A DNA stretch of 64,000 bases, taken from assembly GCF_000307165.1 (NCBI RefSeq), contig NC_018704.1, positions 496,001 to 560,000 of the forward strand. The letters run 5' to 3'. The notes under the pieces were generated by a model, which was given only the letters and a program-made list of their open reading frames with translations, had not been told where the DNA came from and did no database searches. The DNA is from Amphibacillus xylanus NBRC 15112. Lineage in GTDB: Bacteria > Bacillota > Bacilli > Bacillales > Amphibacillaceae. Position 1 is the stretch's first letter. Each line of letters begins with the position of its first letter. This document shows, one piece after another, positions 36,427 through 46,890 of the stretch. The translations under genes were made by a program, and so were the position numbers.

Positions 36427-37473
36427 TTGCTTAATCAATATACTGCCATAACAACCAAAATCCGCGGTATGCGTGGTAAGTTGCTAAAAAAAGAAGATTA
36501 TCTGAATTTATCTTATTTAAATTCGGAGGCAGAAATTGCTTCATATTTAAAGAGACATCCGGGTTACCAGCATGTGCTGGCACACGTCGTAGAGAATAAG
36601 GTCACACGATTTGAATTAGAGGGACTGCTAAATTCTTCAATCTATGAGGATTATAATAAGCTGTTTCGGTTTGCTAATTTCAAGCAGAGAAAGTTTTTGC
36701 AAATTCATGCGATCACTTATGAAGTTATCGTATTGAAAAAATTCTTAAGACGCGCATTTAATGTCGCTGATATTTATCAGGAAGTCGGAAATGAATTTTT
36801 AGATTTCCTTAGCAGACATTCACGACTAGACCTAGAGACATTGCAAAATGCGCGAACATTAGAACAATTCAGAGAATCGTTAATTGAAAGTCGCTATTAC
36901 CGACCATTAAAATTACTAGAAAATATTCAAAATCCAACTTTATTTGATTATGAATCAGCATTAGATACGTACGCCTTCACTGCGATATGGCAAGAGAAGA
37001 ATAAGTTAATTAATAAAAAAGAACGAAAAACATTTGAAAAAATATATGGTATGCAATTTGATTTGTTAAATATTGTGTTTATCTATCGCTATAAAAAGTT
37101 TTACGATTTACCAGCAGAACAAATTGCTTCTTTGTTGATTCCAATAAACTATCGCTTAAAGCCAGATAAAATTCAAATGCTGATTGAAGCTCATAATCAA
37201 GATGAATTTTGGAAAATTATCGAAACAACGATTTATGCAAAATATGTCGAAGACTTCAGGAATCAAAGTTCGCTCGATATGTTTTATGAAAAATTAATGG
37301 ATGAAGTAATTAAAGGTAGAGAAAAAGAAGCGCCATATTCTGCTGCCGCTATGTATGCTTATTTACATGATAAGGAGAAAGAAGTCGCTTTAATTACTCG
37401 TATTATAGAAGCGATTCATTATGGCCGAGATAAAGCAAGAATACAACAAGTGATTAATCAGAAACTAGGATAA
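36427..37473 (+). CDS. ntpC: V/A-type ATPase subunit C (d-like)
   Basis: The C subunit joins the catalytic head to the membrane ring. A soluble helical protein of about 348 residues, with the family's early RGMRGKLLKKEDYLNL stretch and the repeated three-domain pattern. I place the start at TTG 36427 behind GAGGTGG. The frame is open back to 36394, where it overlaps the preceding gene. It is second in the operon. Confidence 0.82.
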   Translation: MLNQYTAITTKIRGMRGKLLKKEDYLNLSYLNSEAEIASYLKRHPGYQHVLAHVVENKVTRFELEGLLNSSIYEDYNKLFRFANFKQRKFLQIHAITYEVIVLKKFLRRAFNVADIYQEVGNEFLDFLSRHSRLDLETLQNARTLEQFRESLIESRYYRPLKLLENIQNPTLFDYESALDTYAFTAIWQEKNKLINKKERKTFEKIYGMQFDLLNIVFIYRYKKFYDLPAEQIASLLIPINYRLKPDKIQMLIEAHNQDEFWKIIETTIYAKYVEDFRNQSSLDMFYEKLMDEVIKGREKEAPYSAAAMYAYLHDKEKEVALITRIIEAIHYGRDKARIQQVINQKLG

Positions 37474-37512
37474 CCCTAAAGTAGCATGACTTAACGAAGG
37501 AGGGGGATAGCT

Positions 37513-39471
37513 TTGATTAAAGATATGAAATTCGTAACCATTATGGGAAGACAAGATGATATCGATCGGATGGTGGACGAATATTTATCGAAGTATGAAA
37601 TCCATTTTGAAAATGCATTAACCGAGCTTTACGGTTCAAAGAGTTTACGTCCATACACGAGTCCGAATCCATATGCCCCATACTTGGAGCGTGTGAATCA
37701 GTTGTGGAAGTATGTCAGTGAAGAAGATCAATCAAAAAGTCAGATTATCATTGACTCACCTTCAATGGATATTTTAAAAGTATCAATTGAACAAATGGAA
37801 AAGCATATTGAACCTTATTTAAAAAAGGATCAAGAGTTAAAAGTGTTAAAATCAGAAAAACAAGAATTACTCGATATGATTTCTTTGTTTGAGGGAGTAA
37901 ACTACCCAATTGAACAGATTTTGACGATGGACCATATTCATTTTCAGTTTGGTCGTTTTACTCACTCGAACTATGAAAAGTTTAAGAAATATGTGATGGA
38001 TCGATTTATTTCTATTTTCATTGAAGGTGGGAAAGACGAGGATTATACGTACGGTATTTACTTTACACCTAAAGTGTCAACTGAGCGAGTTGATGCGTTG
38101 TATATTTCAATGAACTGGGAGCGGATTTATGTTCCTGATGACGAGGATTATGTCGGTACACCGAAAGAAATTATTGAAAAGCTAACAAGGAAGATTGCTG
38201 AAATTGATCATGAAATTGAACAGAATAATTTATTAATTGAAGAAATGATTCATCCTTATGCATCTGAAATCTATTCAGCGAGAAGTAGATTAAAAGTATT
38301 ATCTAATAACTTTAGCGTTCGTAAATATGCGGCACTGACTCATGATGAGTACTTGCAAACCGAGACTCAGTATTTATTAATGGGCTGGATGCCGGCTGAG
38401 GATGCAGAGCAATTAATTAAGGAAACTGATGAAGATCCAGATGTGATTGCGATCTTAGAAGATGATAATGATCCACCTGGAGGCGGTGTCCCACCAACAA
38501 AGATAAAAAATGCTGCGATTTTCCGTCCATTTGAGATGTTTACAAAGATGTATGGCGTGCCAAATTATCGTGAATTTGATCCAACTTGGATTGTCGCATT
38601 AACTTATTCATTACTATTTGGGATTATGTTTGGTGACGTTGGTCAAGGAGCATTACTGGCATTGGGTGGTTATTTTATTTATAAAAAGAAGAAGGCTGAC
38701 TTAGGTGGAATTATTGCCTTGGCAGGCGTATGTGCGACGTTCTTTGGTTTTATGTATGGAAGTATTTTCGGTTTTGAAGAAGTCATTCCTGCCCTTTGGC
38801 TACATCCAGTTAGTGCAATGACTGATTTACCATTTATCGGATCGATGAATACGATCTTTGTCGTGGCAATTGGATTTGGTATGTTTATCATTTTGATGAC
38901 ATTAATTTTAAACATTATGTCTGGAATTAAAACACATGAAACTAAGGCTGTGCTATTCGATCGAAATGGAGTAGCAGGTCTAATCTTTTATGCATCACTA
39001 ATTATGGTAATTGTTTTATTTGTTACAGGTAATCCAATACCTGGTGGAATCATGCTAGGCATACTATTTGGTATTCCACTGATTATGATGGCGTTTAAAG
39101 AGCCCCTTTTATCAATGATGGAAAGAAAGCACTTAGAAGGCAGTGAAGGTCCTGTTATGTTTGCTGTACAAGCTTTCTTTGAGATATTTGAAATTTTATT
39201 AAGCTACTTTTCAAATACATTGTCATTTGTAAGGGTAGGTGCATTTGCGGTCAGTCACGCTGCAATGATGCAAGTTGTCATGATGCTATCAGGTGCAGCA
39301 AATGGTGGCGATATTAACTGGTTAATGGTTATTTTCGGTAACATCATTGTCATTGGTTTAGAAGGATTGGTTGTTGGAATTCAAGTATTACGTTTAGAGT
39401 TCTATGAAATCTTTAGTCACTTTTATAAAGGTGATGGAAGACCGTTTGAAAATCATTTAATGAAAAATTAA
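37513..39471 (+). CDS. ntpI: V/A-type ATPase subunit I (a-type membrane subunit)
   Basis: A 652-residue protein with a long soluble N-terminal half and about seven to eight membrane helices from residue 355 on. The family motifs are GIMFGDVGQGALL and the ion-path arginine region SFVRVGAFAVSHAAMM. The start is TTG 37513 behind GGAGGGGG. This subunit carries the half-channels for H+ or Na+. Confidence 0.92.
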   Translation: MIKDMKFVTIMGRQDDIDRMVDEYLSKYEIHFENALTELYGSKSLRPYTSPNPYAPYLERVNQLWKYVSEEDQSKSQIIIDSPSMDILKVSIEQMEKHIEPYLKKDQELKVLKSEKQELLDMISLFEGVNYPIEQILTMDHIHFQFGRFTHSNYEKFKKYVMDRFISIFIEGGKDEDYTYGIYFTPKVSTERVDALYISMNWERIYVPDDEDYVGTPKEIIEKLTRKIAEIDHEIEQNNLLIEEMIHPYASEIYSARSRLKVLSNNFSVRKYAALTHDEYLQTETQYLLMGWMPAEDAEQLIKETDEDPDVIAILEDDNDPPGGGVPPTKIKNAAIFRPFEMFTKMYGVPNYREFDPTWIVALTYSLLFGIMFGDVGQGALLALGGYFIYKKKKADLGGIIALAGVCATFFGFMYGSIFGFEEVIPALWLHPVSAMTDLPFIGSMNTIFVVAIGFGMFIILMTLILNIMSGIKTHETKAVLFDRNGVAGLIFYASLIMVIVLFVTGNPIPGGIMLGILFGIPLIMMAFKEPLLSMMERKHLEGSEGPVMFAVQAFFEIFEILLSYFSNTLSFVRVGAFAVSHAAMMQVVMMLSGAANGGDINWLMVIFGNIIVIGLEGLVVGIQVLRLEFYEIFSHFYKGDGRPFENHLMKN

Positions 39472-39488
39472 AAGCTGAAAGTGAGGAA

Positions 39489-39944
39489 ATGAGATTGAAT
39501 ACACTAATTAAATTAACGTTATTGGCTACATTTTTACTAGGATTTGTAATCCCGTTTGCTTATTACTTTTTTGGAATGAAGTCACGAACACGATATAAAC
39601 GCGCATTAATCGGAAATATCTCTGCTGTGATTACTGGGATTGTTATTGCAACAATATTAGCTTACAACCCAGATTTCCAATTGCTAGCTGCTGATACAGC
39701 CGTTGCTGCTCAAGCAACAGATGCAGGATTCGCTACAGGGATGGGTTATATTGCTGCAGCTTTAGTTACAGGCTTGTCATGTATCGGTGGCGGTGTCGCC
39801 GTAGCAAGTGCAGCTTCTGCTGCATTAGGAGCGATCAGTGAGGACGATTCTATCTTTGGTCGTTCATTGATTTTCGTTGGACTTGCTGAAGGTATTGCAC
39901 TTTATGGTTTAATTATCTCATTTATGATTCTGGGGCAATTGTAA
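39489..39944 (+). CDS. ntpK: V/A-type ATPase rotor subunit K (c-type proteolipid)
   Basis: This 151-residue membrane protein ends in a typical ring hairpin (GGGVAVASAASAALGAISED then IFVGLAEGIALYGLIISF). The ion-binding carboxylate is Glu134. The first half contains two further hydrophobic segments (9-28, 43-60) but no second ion-site motif, unlike the duplicated four-helix NtpK of Enterococcus. TTG 39495 has better RBS spacing than ATG 39489. Whether the ion is Na+ or H+ cannot be read with confidence. Confidence 0.87.
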   Translation: MRLNTLIKLTLLATFLLGFVIPFAYYFFGMKSRTRYKRALIGNISAVITGIVIATILAYNPDFQLLAADTAVAAQATDAGFATGMGYIAAALVTGLSCIGGGVAVASAASAALGAISEDDSIFGRSLIFVGLAEGIALYGLIISFMILGQL

Positions 39945-39945
39945 A

Positions 39946-40254
39946 ATGAAACTATTTTTGATTAGTGATAACTTGAGTACATTGACGGGGATGCGTCTAG
40001 CAGGTATTGAAGGTGTCATTGTTCATGAAAAAGAAGAGATACGTCAGGCTTTAGATAAAGCTGTTCAAGATGAAAGTATTGCAATTATTTTGATTACAGA
40101 GAAGCTAGGTAAACAATTTTCTAAGCTTATCGATGATATTCGGGTGGATCACCAACGCCCATTGCTCGTTGAGATTCCGGATCGTTACGGAACAGGGCGT
40201 CGACCTGATTTTATTACTGCATACGTGAATGAAGCGATCGGTGTGAAACTATAG
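39946..40254 (+). CDS. ntpG: V/A-type ATPase subunit F
   Basis: This 102-residue protein of the small CheY-like F family attaches to the central stalk. It begins one base after the K-subunit stop, so translation is coupled. Typical features are the short strand-helix pattern with MRLAGIEG near residue 17 and the buried strand IAIILITEKLG. Named NtpG in Enterococcus. Confidence 0.87.
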   Translation: MKLFLISDNLSTLTGMRLAGIEGVIVHEKEEIRQALDKAVQDESIAIILITEKLGKQFSKLIDDIRVDHQRPLLVEIPDRYGTGRRPDFITAYVNEAIGVKL

Positions 40255-40268
40255 AGCGGGGTGAGTAA

Positions 40269-40862
40269 ATGGATGGCAATGAGAAATTAAGCCTTTTTCG
40301 TGATATCGTCTTTGAACATACGGAAAAGTCAGTTGCAGAACAATTGGAGTCATTTGAAGCTTCTTTGAAGAAAGTCTTTCATGATCATCAAAGTGAGAAG
40401 AAACAAAAAGATGATCTCATGCTAGCAACTGAAAAAGACAATGTGCGTAAAGAAAGAAATAAGCAAGTTGCCCAGCTGCAATTGAAGCTACAACGTGACT
40501 TGCATAAGGAACAACAGAAACTAAAAGCAGAAGTCTTCAATCAAGTGAACCAAAAGCTTAAGGCATTTATGGAGACAGATGATTACGTAAATTTGTTAGA
40601 GAGACAAATTAAACAAGCGTTAGCAATTGCTAAAGATGAGCAAATTCTTATCTATATTGATCCAGTAGATCAGGATAAAATTAACGAGCTTGAGCGACGA
40701 TCAAATCATAAATTAATTGTTTCAGATCGTCCGTTTATTGGTGGTATTCGTGGGGTTATCCAATCAAGAAACATGTTAATTGACTATTCATTTTTAAAAA
40801 GGCTAGAAGCAGAAAGAGATAATTTCTCCTTTGATGTAGCAGATGAGGGGGATAACGCATGA
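40269..40862 (+). CDS. ntpE: V/A-type ATPase subunit E (peripheral stalk)
   Basis: This 197-residue protein has a long N-terminal coiled coil (residues 15-100) and a compact C-terminal head (LIVSDRPFIGGIRGVIQSRNM), as in subunit E. The RBS is GAGCGGGGTGAG. Its TGA overlaps the ATG of subunit A by 4 bp. It pairs with the G/H-like subunit encoded first in the operon. Confidence 0.87.
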   Translation: MDGNEKLSLFRDIVFEHTEKSVAEQLESFEASLKKVFHDHQSEKKQKDDLMLATEKDNVRKERNKQVAQLQLKLQRDLHKEQQKLKAEVFNQVNQKLKAFMETDDYVNLLERQIKQALAIAKDEQILIYIDPVDQDKINELERRSNHKLIVSDRPFIGGIRGVIQSRNMLIDYSFLKRLEAERDNFSFDVADEGDNA

Positions 40863-42625
40863 AACAAATTGCAACAATATATGGGATAAATGGACCAATT
40901 GTCTATGTTAAGGGAAAAACGACGTTTCAGATGTCTGAGATGGTTTATGTCGGCAATTCCAAATTGGTTGGAGAGATTATTTCACTTAATAATGACATGA
41001 CAACAATCCAGGTATACGAAGAAACATCGGGAATGAAACCAGGAGAACCAGTGTATAGCACAGGAGAACAAATGAGTGTCAAGCTTGGTCCGGGAATTTT
41101 AAATAATATTTTTGATGGTATTGAAAGACCGTTGAAAACAATTGAGGAGCAAGTTGGACAGTATATTACAAAAACGGTTCAAGTAGAGCCATTAGATACA
41201 GAACGAAAATGGCCAGTACATGTAACTGTACAAGTTGGACAGGAAGTAATGGGTGGCACCATTATTGCAGAGGTACAAGAAACGAAAACCATTGTGCATA
41301 AATCAATGATTCCACCGCATATAGAAGGTAAAGTCGTTGAAGTAGTACCTGATGGTGAATACACGATTACTGAACCCATTGTTAAAGTAAAACAGCTGGA
41401 TGATACGATTATCGACATTCCACTTGCACAAAAGTGGCCAATTCGAATTCCACGTCCAGTACGAAGACGTCATGAGGGATCTGTACCTCTTATTACAGGT
41501 CAAAGAATTATTGATACGTTATTCCCAATTACCAAAGGCGGAACAGCCGCAATTCCAGGTGGTTTTGGAACAGGGAAAACAATGATGCAACATCAAATTG
41601 CTAAATATTCTGATGCTGACATTATTGTTTATATTGGCTGTGGTGAACGTGGGAATGAAATGACTGAAGTATTAGAGGATTTCTCAGAATTAGAGGATCC
41701 AAAGTCAGGTAATTCATTAATGGAAAGAACAGTCTTAATTGCTAATACATCGAACATGCCCGTAGCTGCGAGGGAAGCATCAATTTACACTGGGATAACC
41801 TTGGCAGAATATTATCGTGATATGGGCTATGACGTTGCAATTATGGCAGACTCGACATCTCGTTGGGCTGAAGCATTACGTGAATTATCAGGTCGTTTAG
41901 AAGAGATGCCAGCAGAAGAGGGATTCCCAGCATATTTAGCTAGCCGATTAGCAACTTTTTATGAACGTGCTGGACTAATGCAAAACTTAAATGAAACAGA
42001 GGGTTCAGTCTCTGTAATTGGGGCAGTCTCACCACAGGGTGGCGATTTCTCTGAGCCGGTAACTCAGAATACAAAGCGTTTCGTTCGTTGCTTCTGGGGC
42101 TTAGACCGTGGGTTAGCAAATGAACGTCACTATCCAGCAGTTAGCTGGCTAAATAGTTATAGTCTTTATGTAGATGATCTGTCGCCGTGGTATCGTGATC
42201 ATGTATCTCCAGACTTTATTAATAATCGACGTCAGATCATGGAGATTTTACATCAGGAAAGCTCATTAATGGATATAGTCAAATTAATTGGTAGTGATGT
42301 TTTACCAGATGATCAAAAATTAACAATCGAAATCGCACGAGTCATTCGTTTAGGTTATTTACAACAAGATGCGTTTCATCAAGAAGATACGAATGTACCT
42401 TTGGCAAAACAAGCAAAAATGATGGAAGTCATTTTACATCTATATCGTCAATGTAGAGAGTTAATCTCAATGGGAATGCCGATGTCATTGCTGTTGGAAA
42501 GTCCGATTTTCTCTAAGATTGTTACAATTAAATATGATGTACGCAATGATCAATTGGAATTACTTGATCAGTATATCGAGGAAATAGATCAATTTTATAA
42601 TCATATTATGGCAACGAACGCTTAA
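40859..42625 (+). CDS. ntpA: V/A-type ATPase catalytic subunit A
   Basis: This 588-residue ATP-hydrolysing/synthesising subunit has P-loop GGFGTGKT (about residues 233-240) and catalytic glutamate in GCGERGNEM. The [24 protein letters not shown] signature and the non-homologous insertion typical of A subunits (about 115-190) are both present. Start overlaps the end of subunit E. Together with B it forms the hexameric head. Confidence 0.96.
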   Translation: MKQIATIYGINGPIVYVKGKTTFQMSEMVYVGNSKLVGEIISLNNDMTTIQVYEETSGMKPGEPVYSTGEQMSVKLGPGILNNIFDGIERPLKTIEEQVGQYITKTVQVEPLDTERKWPVHVTVQVGQEVMGGTIIAEVQETKTIVHKSMIPPHIEGKVVEVVPDGEYTITEPIVKVKQLDDTIIDIPLAQKWPIRIPRPVRRRHEGSVPLITGQRIIDTLFPITKGGTAAIPGGFGTGKTMMQHQIAKYSDADIIVYIGCGERGNEMTEVLEDFSELEDPKSGNSLMERTVLIANTSNMPVAAREASIYTGITLAEYYRDMGYDVAIMADSTSRWAEALRELSGRLEEMPAEEGFPAYLASRLATFYERAGLMQNLNETEGSVSVIGAVSPQGGDFSEPVTQNTKRFVRCFWGLDRGLANERHYPAVSWLNSYSLYVDDLSPWYRDHVSPDFINNRRQIMEILHQESSLMDIVKLIGSDVLPDDQKLTIEIARVIRLGYLQQDAFHQEDTNVPLAKQAKMMEVILHLYRQCRELISMGMPMSLLLESPIFSKIVTIKYDVRNDQLELLDQYIEEIDQFYNHIMATNA

Positions 42626-42637
42626 GGAGGGGTTTAA

Positions 42638-44023
42638 ATGTCAATTGAATACTTAGGACTCGATTCGATAAATGGACCCCTTGTTGTTTTAGAGGGTGTT
42701 CAGGATGTGGCTTATGATGAGATCGTTGAATTTTACGTTCAAAGAACAAAGCGTAAGCTGGGCCGTGTCATTGAAGTTTATGAAGATAAAGCAATTATAC
42801 AAGTGTTTGAAAGTACTGCTGATATGTCGCTAGAAAATACTCACACTAGATTAACAGGGCGTCCGCTAGAGCTTGCCTTATCACCTGAAATATTAGGTCG
42901 TACATTTGATGGTATCGGTCGTCCAATTGACCAATTAGGAGACATTTCATATGTGACGAAACGAGATGTTAATGGTGATCCGCTAAATCCAGTTTCCAGA
43001 GAGTATCCAAGAAACTTTATACAAACAGGTATTTCATCAATTGACGGATTGACAACACTCATTCGTGGTCAGAAATTACCGTTTTTCTCAGGTGATGGAT
43101 TACCTCATAATGAGTTAGCGGCTCAAATTGTTAGACAAGCAAACCTTGGAGAAGGAAGTAGTGAAAAGTTCGGTGTCGTATTTGCAGCAATGGGTGTCCA
43201 ACACGATGTGGCGGATTTTTTCCGTCGAACGTTTGAGGAAAGTGGTGTGTTGGATCGCGTAACAATGTTCTTAAATGTGGCAAGTGATCCAGTCATTGAA
43301 CGGATTATGACGCCTCGTGTTGCTCTTACGGCTGCAGAGTATTTAGCTTACGATCTAGGGATGCATATTCTTGTCATCATGACAGATATGACGGCGTATT
43401 GTGAAGCATTGCGAGAAGTATCAGCCTCTAAACAGGAGATTCCTTCTAGAAAGGGATATCCAGGCTATTTATATAGTGATTTAGCGATGCTTTATGAGCG
43501 CGCTGGAATTGTGGCTGGTAAGCCTGGATCGGTAACCCAAATTCCGATTCTAACAATGCCAAATGATGATATTACCCACCCGATTCCGGACTTAACGGGT
43601 TATATAACTGAAGGGCAAGTTGTTTTTGATCGTGACTTACAAGGAAAATCAATTTACCCACCAATTGATATTTTGCCATCACTATCAAGGTTAATGAAGG
43701 GTGGAATTGGCGAGAAGTATACGAGAAACGATCATCAAGCAGTTGCGAACCAATTGTTTGCCTCGTATTCACGTGTGAAGGAAGCTCGATCATTAGCATC
43801 AGTTATTGGTGAAGATGAGCTTGCACCGACAGATCGGAAATATTTAGAGTATGGTCGTAAATTTGAACAGGAATTTTTAAATCAAGCAAAAGATGAGAAT
43901 CGAACAATTATAGAAACATTAGATTTAGCATGGGAATTATTGCGAATGTTGCCTCGTGAAGAGTTAGATCGGATTGATACGCAACTATTGGATCAATATT
44001 ATGGTTTAGAGAAGGTGTTATAA
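42638..44023 (+). CDS. ntpB: V/A-type ATPase regulatory subunit B
   Basis: This 461-residue protein lacks a P-loop, having [17 protein letters not shown] in its place. It carries the B-subunit signature [16 protein letters not shown] and the arginine-finger region near [12 protein letters not shown]. The RBS is AAGGAGGGG, 12 bp behind subunit A. Its stop overlaps the start codon of subunit D (TAATG). Confidence 0.96.
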   Translation: MSIEYLGLDSINGPLVVLEGVQDVAYDEIVEFYVQRTKRKLGRVIEVYEDKAIIQVFESTADMSLENTHTRLTGRPLELALSPEILGRTFDGIGRPIDQLGDISYVTKRDVNGDPLNPVSREYPRNFIQTGISSIDGLTTLIRGQKLPFFSGDGLPHNELAAQIVRQANLGEGSSEKFGVVFAAMGVQHDVADFFRRTFEESGVLDRVTMFLNVASDPVIERIMTPRVALTAAEYLAYDLGMHILVIMTDMTAYCEALREVSASKQEIPSRKGYPGYLYSDLAMLYERAGIVAGKPGSVTQIPILTMPNDDITHPIPDLTGYITEGQVVFDRDLQGKSIYPPIDILPSLSRLMKGGIGEKYTRNDHQAVANQLFASYSRVKEARSLASVIGEDELAPTDRKYLEYGRKFEQEFLNQAKDENRTIIETLDLAWELLRMLPREELDRIDTQLLDQYYGLEKVL

Positions 44024-44640
44024 TGCCAGAAAACACAGCACCAACAAAGGGTAACTTAATGAGGATTGAGAAAATTCTTTCCCTTTCAAACCAGGGCTAT
44101 GAGATGCTTGATCGGAAGCGGATTATTTTAATTAATGAAATTATGTCATTAGTTAAAGTAGCTGAAGATATCCAGCGCCAAATTGATCAAACATATCGAG
44201 ATGCTTATGCCGCTTTAGAACAAGCAAATATTGAAGCTGGTATTCGATATGTTGAAGAAATTGCTGCAACTGTCCCAATCGAGGATTCACTGAAATTAAA
44301 AGTTCGCAGTGTTATGGGTACTGAGATTCCGTTAGTTGAATATGATGAGGCACCTTCAAGGCCAGCCTATTCATTTTACAGTACGAACTCATCACTCGAT
44401 GAAGCAAGGGCTGCGTTTGAAAAAGTTAAAAAGCTGACCATTCAACTCTCAATGATTGAAAATACAGCTTTTCGCTTAGCGAACAATATCCGAAAAACAC
44501 AGAAACGAGCTAATGCTTTAAAAAACATCTCAATACCAAGGCTTAAAGCTCAGAAAGTTGAGATTGTAAACGCATTGGAAGAAAAAGAACGAGAAGAATT
44601 TACTCGACTTAAAGTTGTCAAAGAGAAGATTCTCCGCTAA
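44023..44640 (+). CDS. ntpD: V/A-type ATPase central-axle subunit D
   Basis: This 205-residue rotor axle has long N- and C-terminal helices that make an antiparallel coiled coil. Family motifs are APTKGNLMRIEKILSLSNQGYEMLDRKR and the C-terminal RRANALKNI-like KRANALKNISIPRLK. It is translationally coupled to subunit B and is the last gene before a terminator. Confidence 0.94.
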   Translation: MPENTAPTKGNLMRIEKILSLSNQGYEMLDRKRIILINEIMSLVKVAEDIQRQIDQTYRDAYAALEQANIEAGIRYVEEIAATVPIEDSLKLKVRSVMGTEIPLVEYDEAPSRPAYSFYSTNSSLDEARAAFEKVKKLTIQLSMIENTAFRLANNIRKTQKRANALKNISIPRLKAQKVEIVNALEEKEREEFTRLKVVKEKILR

Positions 44641-44647
44641 CAGATTA

Positions 44648-44693
44648 AAAAAGCTTGAAAAGAGATAAACCGATCTCATTTCAAGCTTTTTAT
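44648..44693 (+). terminator. Terminator of the V/A-ATPase operon
   Basis: AAGCTTGAAA pairs with TTTCAAGCTT, with an inner GAGAT/ATCTC stem, followed by TTTATT, shortly after the ntpD stop. Confidence 0.88.
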
Positions 44694-44739
44694 TAAGGCT
44701 AAATTCGGATAATGAACTCGATTTAATTATGTTTGTAGA

Positions 44740-45759
44740 TTATAGTAAACCCATAAAATATTGTACGACTAGTGAAACAATGACGACTAGTGCTGAAATA
44801 ATAAACCCATGAATCATTGGATTAATACCAGACTTTTTCATTTCACGGAAATCCGTATTTAAGCCAATCGCAGCAAGTGAAGTTACCATTAGGAACTTGC
44901 TAATCGCCTTGATCGTCACTGATACAGTTTCGGGAATGAAGCCTAAGCTATTAAAAATAGCCATCATAACAAAACCTAAAATAAACCATGGGAATAATGA
45001 GCTGATCTTAATTTTATGTTGTCTTGCGTGAATTTTTTGAGCAGATTTAGCTTTTACCCGGGCGCTAATTAATGAAAAAACTAATACTGTTGGAATAATT
45101 GAAAGTGTTCGCGTTAGTTTGACCATTGTAGCAAAGTCTCCAGCAGCCTCACTATATGCATATCCTGCTGCAACTACACTTGACGTATCATTTACGGCTG
45201 TACCTGTCCATAATCCATAAGCAATATCACTTAGTCCCATTAAACGTCCCATGATAGGGAATAAGATAATCATTAAGACGTCAAAGATAAAAGTAGCTGA
45301 CATAGCATAAGCAATATCATTGTCTTTTGCATCTATTACAGGAGCCATAGCCGCGATAGCTGATCCCCCACAAATGCCAGTACCAGCAGAAATCATATTA
45401 GATAATTTCCAATCTAAGCCGAGCCACTTACCAATAAAATAACCGCCACCAAAAGCAGTTAGTAATGTGAAAAACATAACAGATAATGATAACTTCCCAA
45501 CATTTAAAATCGTGCCAATACTTAAGGAAGCACCTAATAAAATAATAGAAAACTTAAGTATGCGTTTTGAAGTAAAAACTAAACCTGTTTTGATCAGTTG
45601 ATTTGTTTTTTTTAGTTGATTTAAAATCATACCGATAAAGATTGCCATAACAGAAGCCCCGATGATAGGGATTGGTAATAATGATTCAATATACGTTGCA
45701 ATTAAAGCAATTGTTAAAGCAAGTAAAAAACCAGGTATGTTATTAACTATTTTTTTCAT
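44740..45759 (-). CDS. yeiH: YeiH-family putative sulfate/sulfite exporter
   Basis: This 339-residue membrane protein has about ten segments and the UPF0324/YeiH signature GTGICGGSAIAAMAPVI plus AFGGGYFIGKWLGLD and GTAVNDTSSVVAAGYA. The transported ion is not firmly known for this family. It diverges from a LysR-type regulator gene across 155 bp, the same pairing as YeiE-YeiH in enterobacteria. A second, broken copy lies at 50050-50169. Confidence 0.88.
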   Translation of the reverse strand: MKKIVNNIPGFLLALTIALIATYIESLLPIPIIGASVMAIFIGMILNQLKKTNQLIKTGLVFTSKRILKFSIILLGASLSIGTILNVGKLSLSVMFFTLLTAFGGGYFIGKWLGLDWKLSNMISAGTGICGGSAIAAMAPVIDAKDNDIAYAMSATFIFDVLMIILFPIMGRLMGLSDIAYGLWTGTAVNDTSSVVAAGYAYSEAAGDFATMVKLTRTLSIIPTVLVFSLISARVKAKSAQKIHARQHKIKISSLFPWFILGFVMMAIFNSLGFIPETVSVTIKAISKFLMVTSLAAIGLNTDFREMKKSGINPMIHGFIISALVVIVSLVVQYFMGLL

Positions 45760-45871
45760 GTCTATTCTCCTCAGATGTCATTCTACTATTATGATTTTAT
45801 CCGAGATTGATGATAAAATAAAATTATTAAATCTTATTATCGATTACTTTACGTTATAGTCATACGTAATC

Positions 45872-45897
45872 AGCTAAAATAATTAGCTATTTTAGCT
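45872..45897. promoter_or_regulatory. Inverted repeat in the yeiH-lysR divergent region
   Basis: AGCTAAAATA (45872-45881) is mirrored perfectly by TATTTTAGCT (45888-45897), 17 bases before the LysR ATG and next to its RBS (GAAAGGAA). It could be the regulator's own operator or a hairpin that hinders its translation. Confidence 0.55.
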
Positions 45898-45914
45898 CAG
45901 AAAGGAACATCATT

Positions 45915-46781
45915 ATGCTAGATCAAAAGTTGTTTACTTTTTTAAAAGTTGCTCAATTAAAAAATTATACTAAGGCAGCAAAGGAGCTACACTTAACCCA
46001 ACCAGCCGTTACACAGCAGATCAAAAAGTTGGAGGATCATTATGGTTGTCAATTATTTGATATCAAAGGTAAATCGGTTAATTTAACGCCTCAAGGAGAG
46101 GCATTGTATCATTATGCTAAATTTCAAGTAGCGAATGAAAATCAATTGATTGATCAACTCAAAAAGTATGAGACACCCATTAAGATTGGTGCAACACTTT
46201 CAATTGCTGACTATTATTTACCACCTTATTTAAGTAAATACATAAAAAATTATGATGAGTTAATCTCGGTAACAGTCCAAAACACACAAACTATTATTGA
46301 TATGTTGCTGAATAACGAATTGTATTGTGCGTTTATTGAAGGGATTTTTGATAAGTCAATTTTTCAGTACTATCAGTTTAATCAAACTAAGTTTCTCCCT
46401 GTCGCGAGAAAAGGTCACCCTTTAGAAGGATTAAATTTGGAGCTTTCAGATATACACAAATATCCTCTAATATTAAGAGAAAAAGGATCAGGAACTAGAG
46501 AGATTTATGAAAATTTCCTTTATCAAAATAATGATACGCTTGCAAGTGCTAATAAAATTTATGAGATTAATAGCTTCGGAATCTTGAAAAACCTACTTGG
46601 AAATTCAGATGCGATCTCATTTATGTATGAAGAAGTGGCAAGGGAAGAAGTTGAGAATGGAGAGTTATGCTTTCTTTCAATCAATCATTATTCGATTGAA
46701 AGGCCATTATACTTTATCTATCCGAAAAATAGCTTACTAAAGAATAGAATTGAAAGGTTTTATCAGAGATTAATGAATTAA
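45915..46781 (+). CDS. LysR-family transcriptional regulator
   Basis: This 288-residue LysR protein has an N-terminal HTH (FLKVAQLKNYTKAAKELHLTQPAVTQQIKKLE) and a C-terminal two-lobed effector-binding domain. It diverges from yeiH and, by the conserved YeiE-YeiH pairing, probably controls it. The ATG follows AAAGGAAC. Confidence 0.9.
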   Translation: MLDQKLFTFLKVAQLKNYTKAAKELHLTQPAVTQQIKKLEDHYGCQLFDIKGKSVNLTPQGEALYHYAKFQVANENQLIDQLKKYETPIKIGATLSIADYYLPPYLSKYIKNYDELISVTVQNTQTIIDMLLNNELYCAFIEGIFDKSIFQYYQFNQTKFLPVARKGHPLEGLNLELSDIHKYPLILREKGSGTREIYENFLYQNNDTLASANKIYEINSFGILKNLLGNSDAISFMYEEVAREEVENGELCFLSINHYSIERPLYFIYPKNSLLKNRIERFYQRLMN

Positions 46782-46890
46782 AATGCTTATCTAATGACTT
46801 GACAGGATTGTAAAACAGATTAACATAGTTGTAAGCGGATACATAAAGAGAGAATTTTAAAATACTAGATTATTAGAGGGAGAGATTTGT

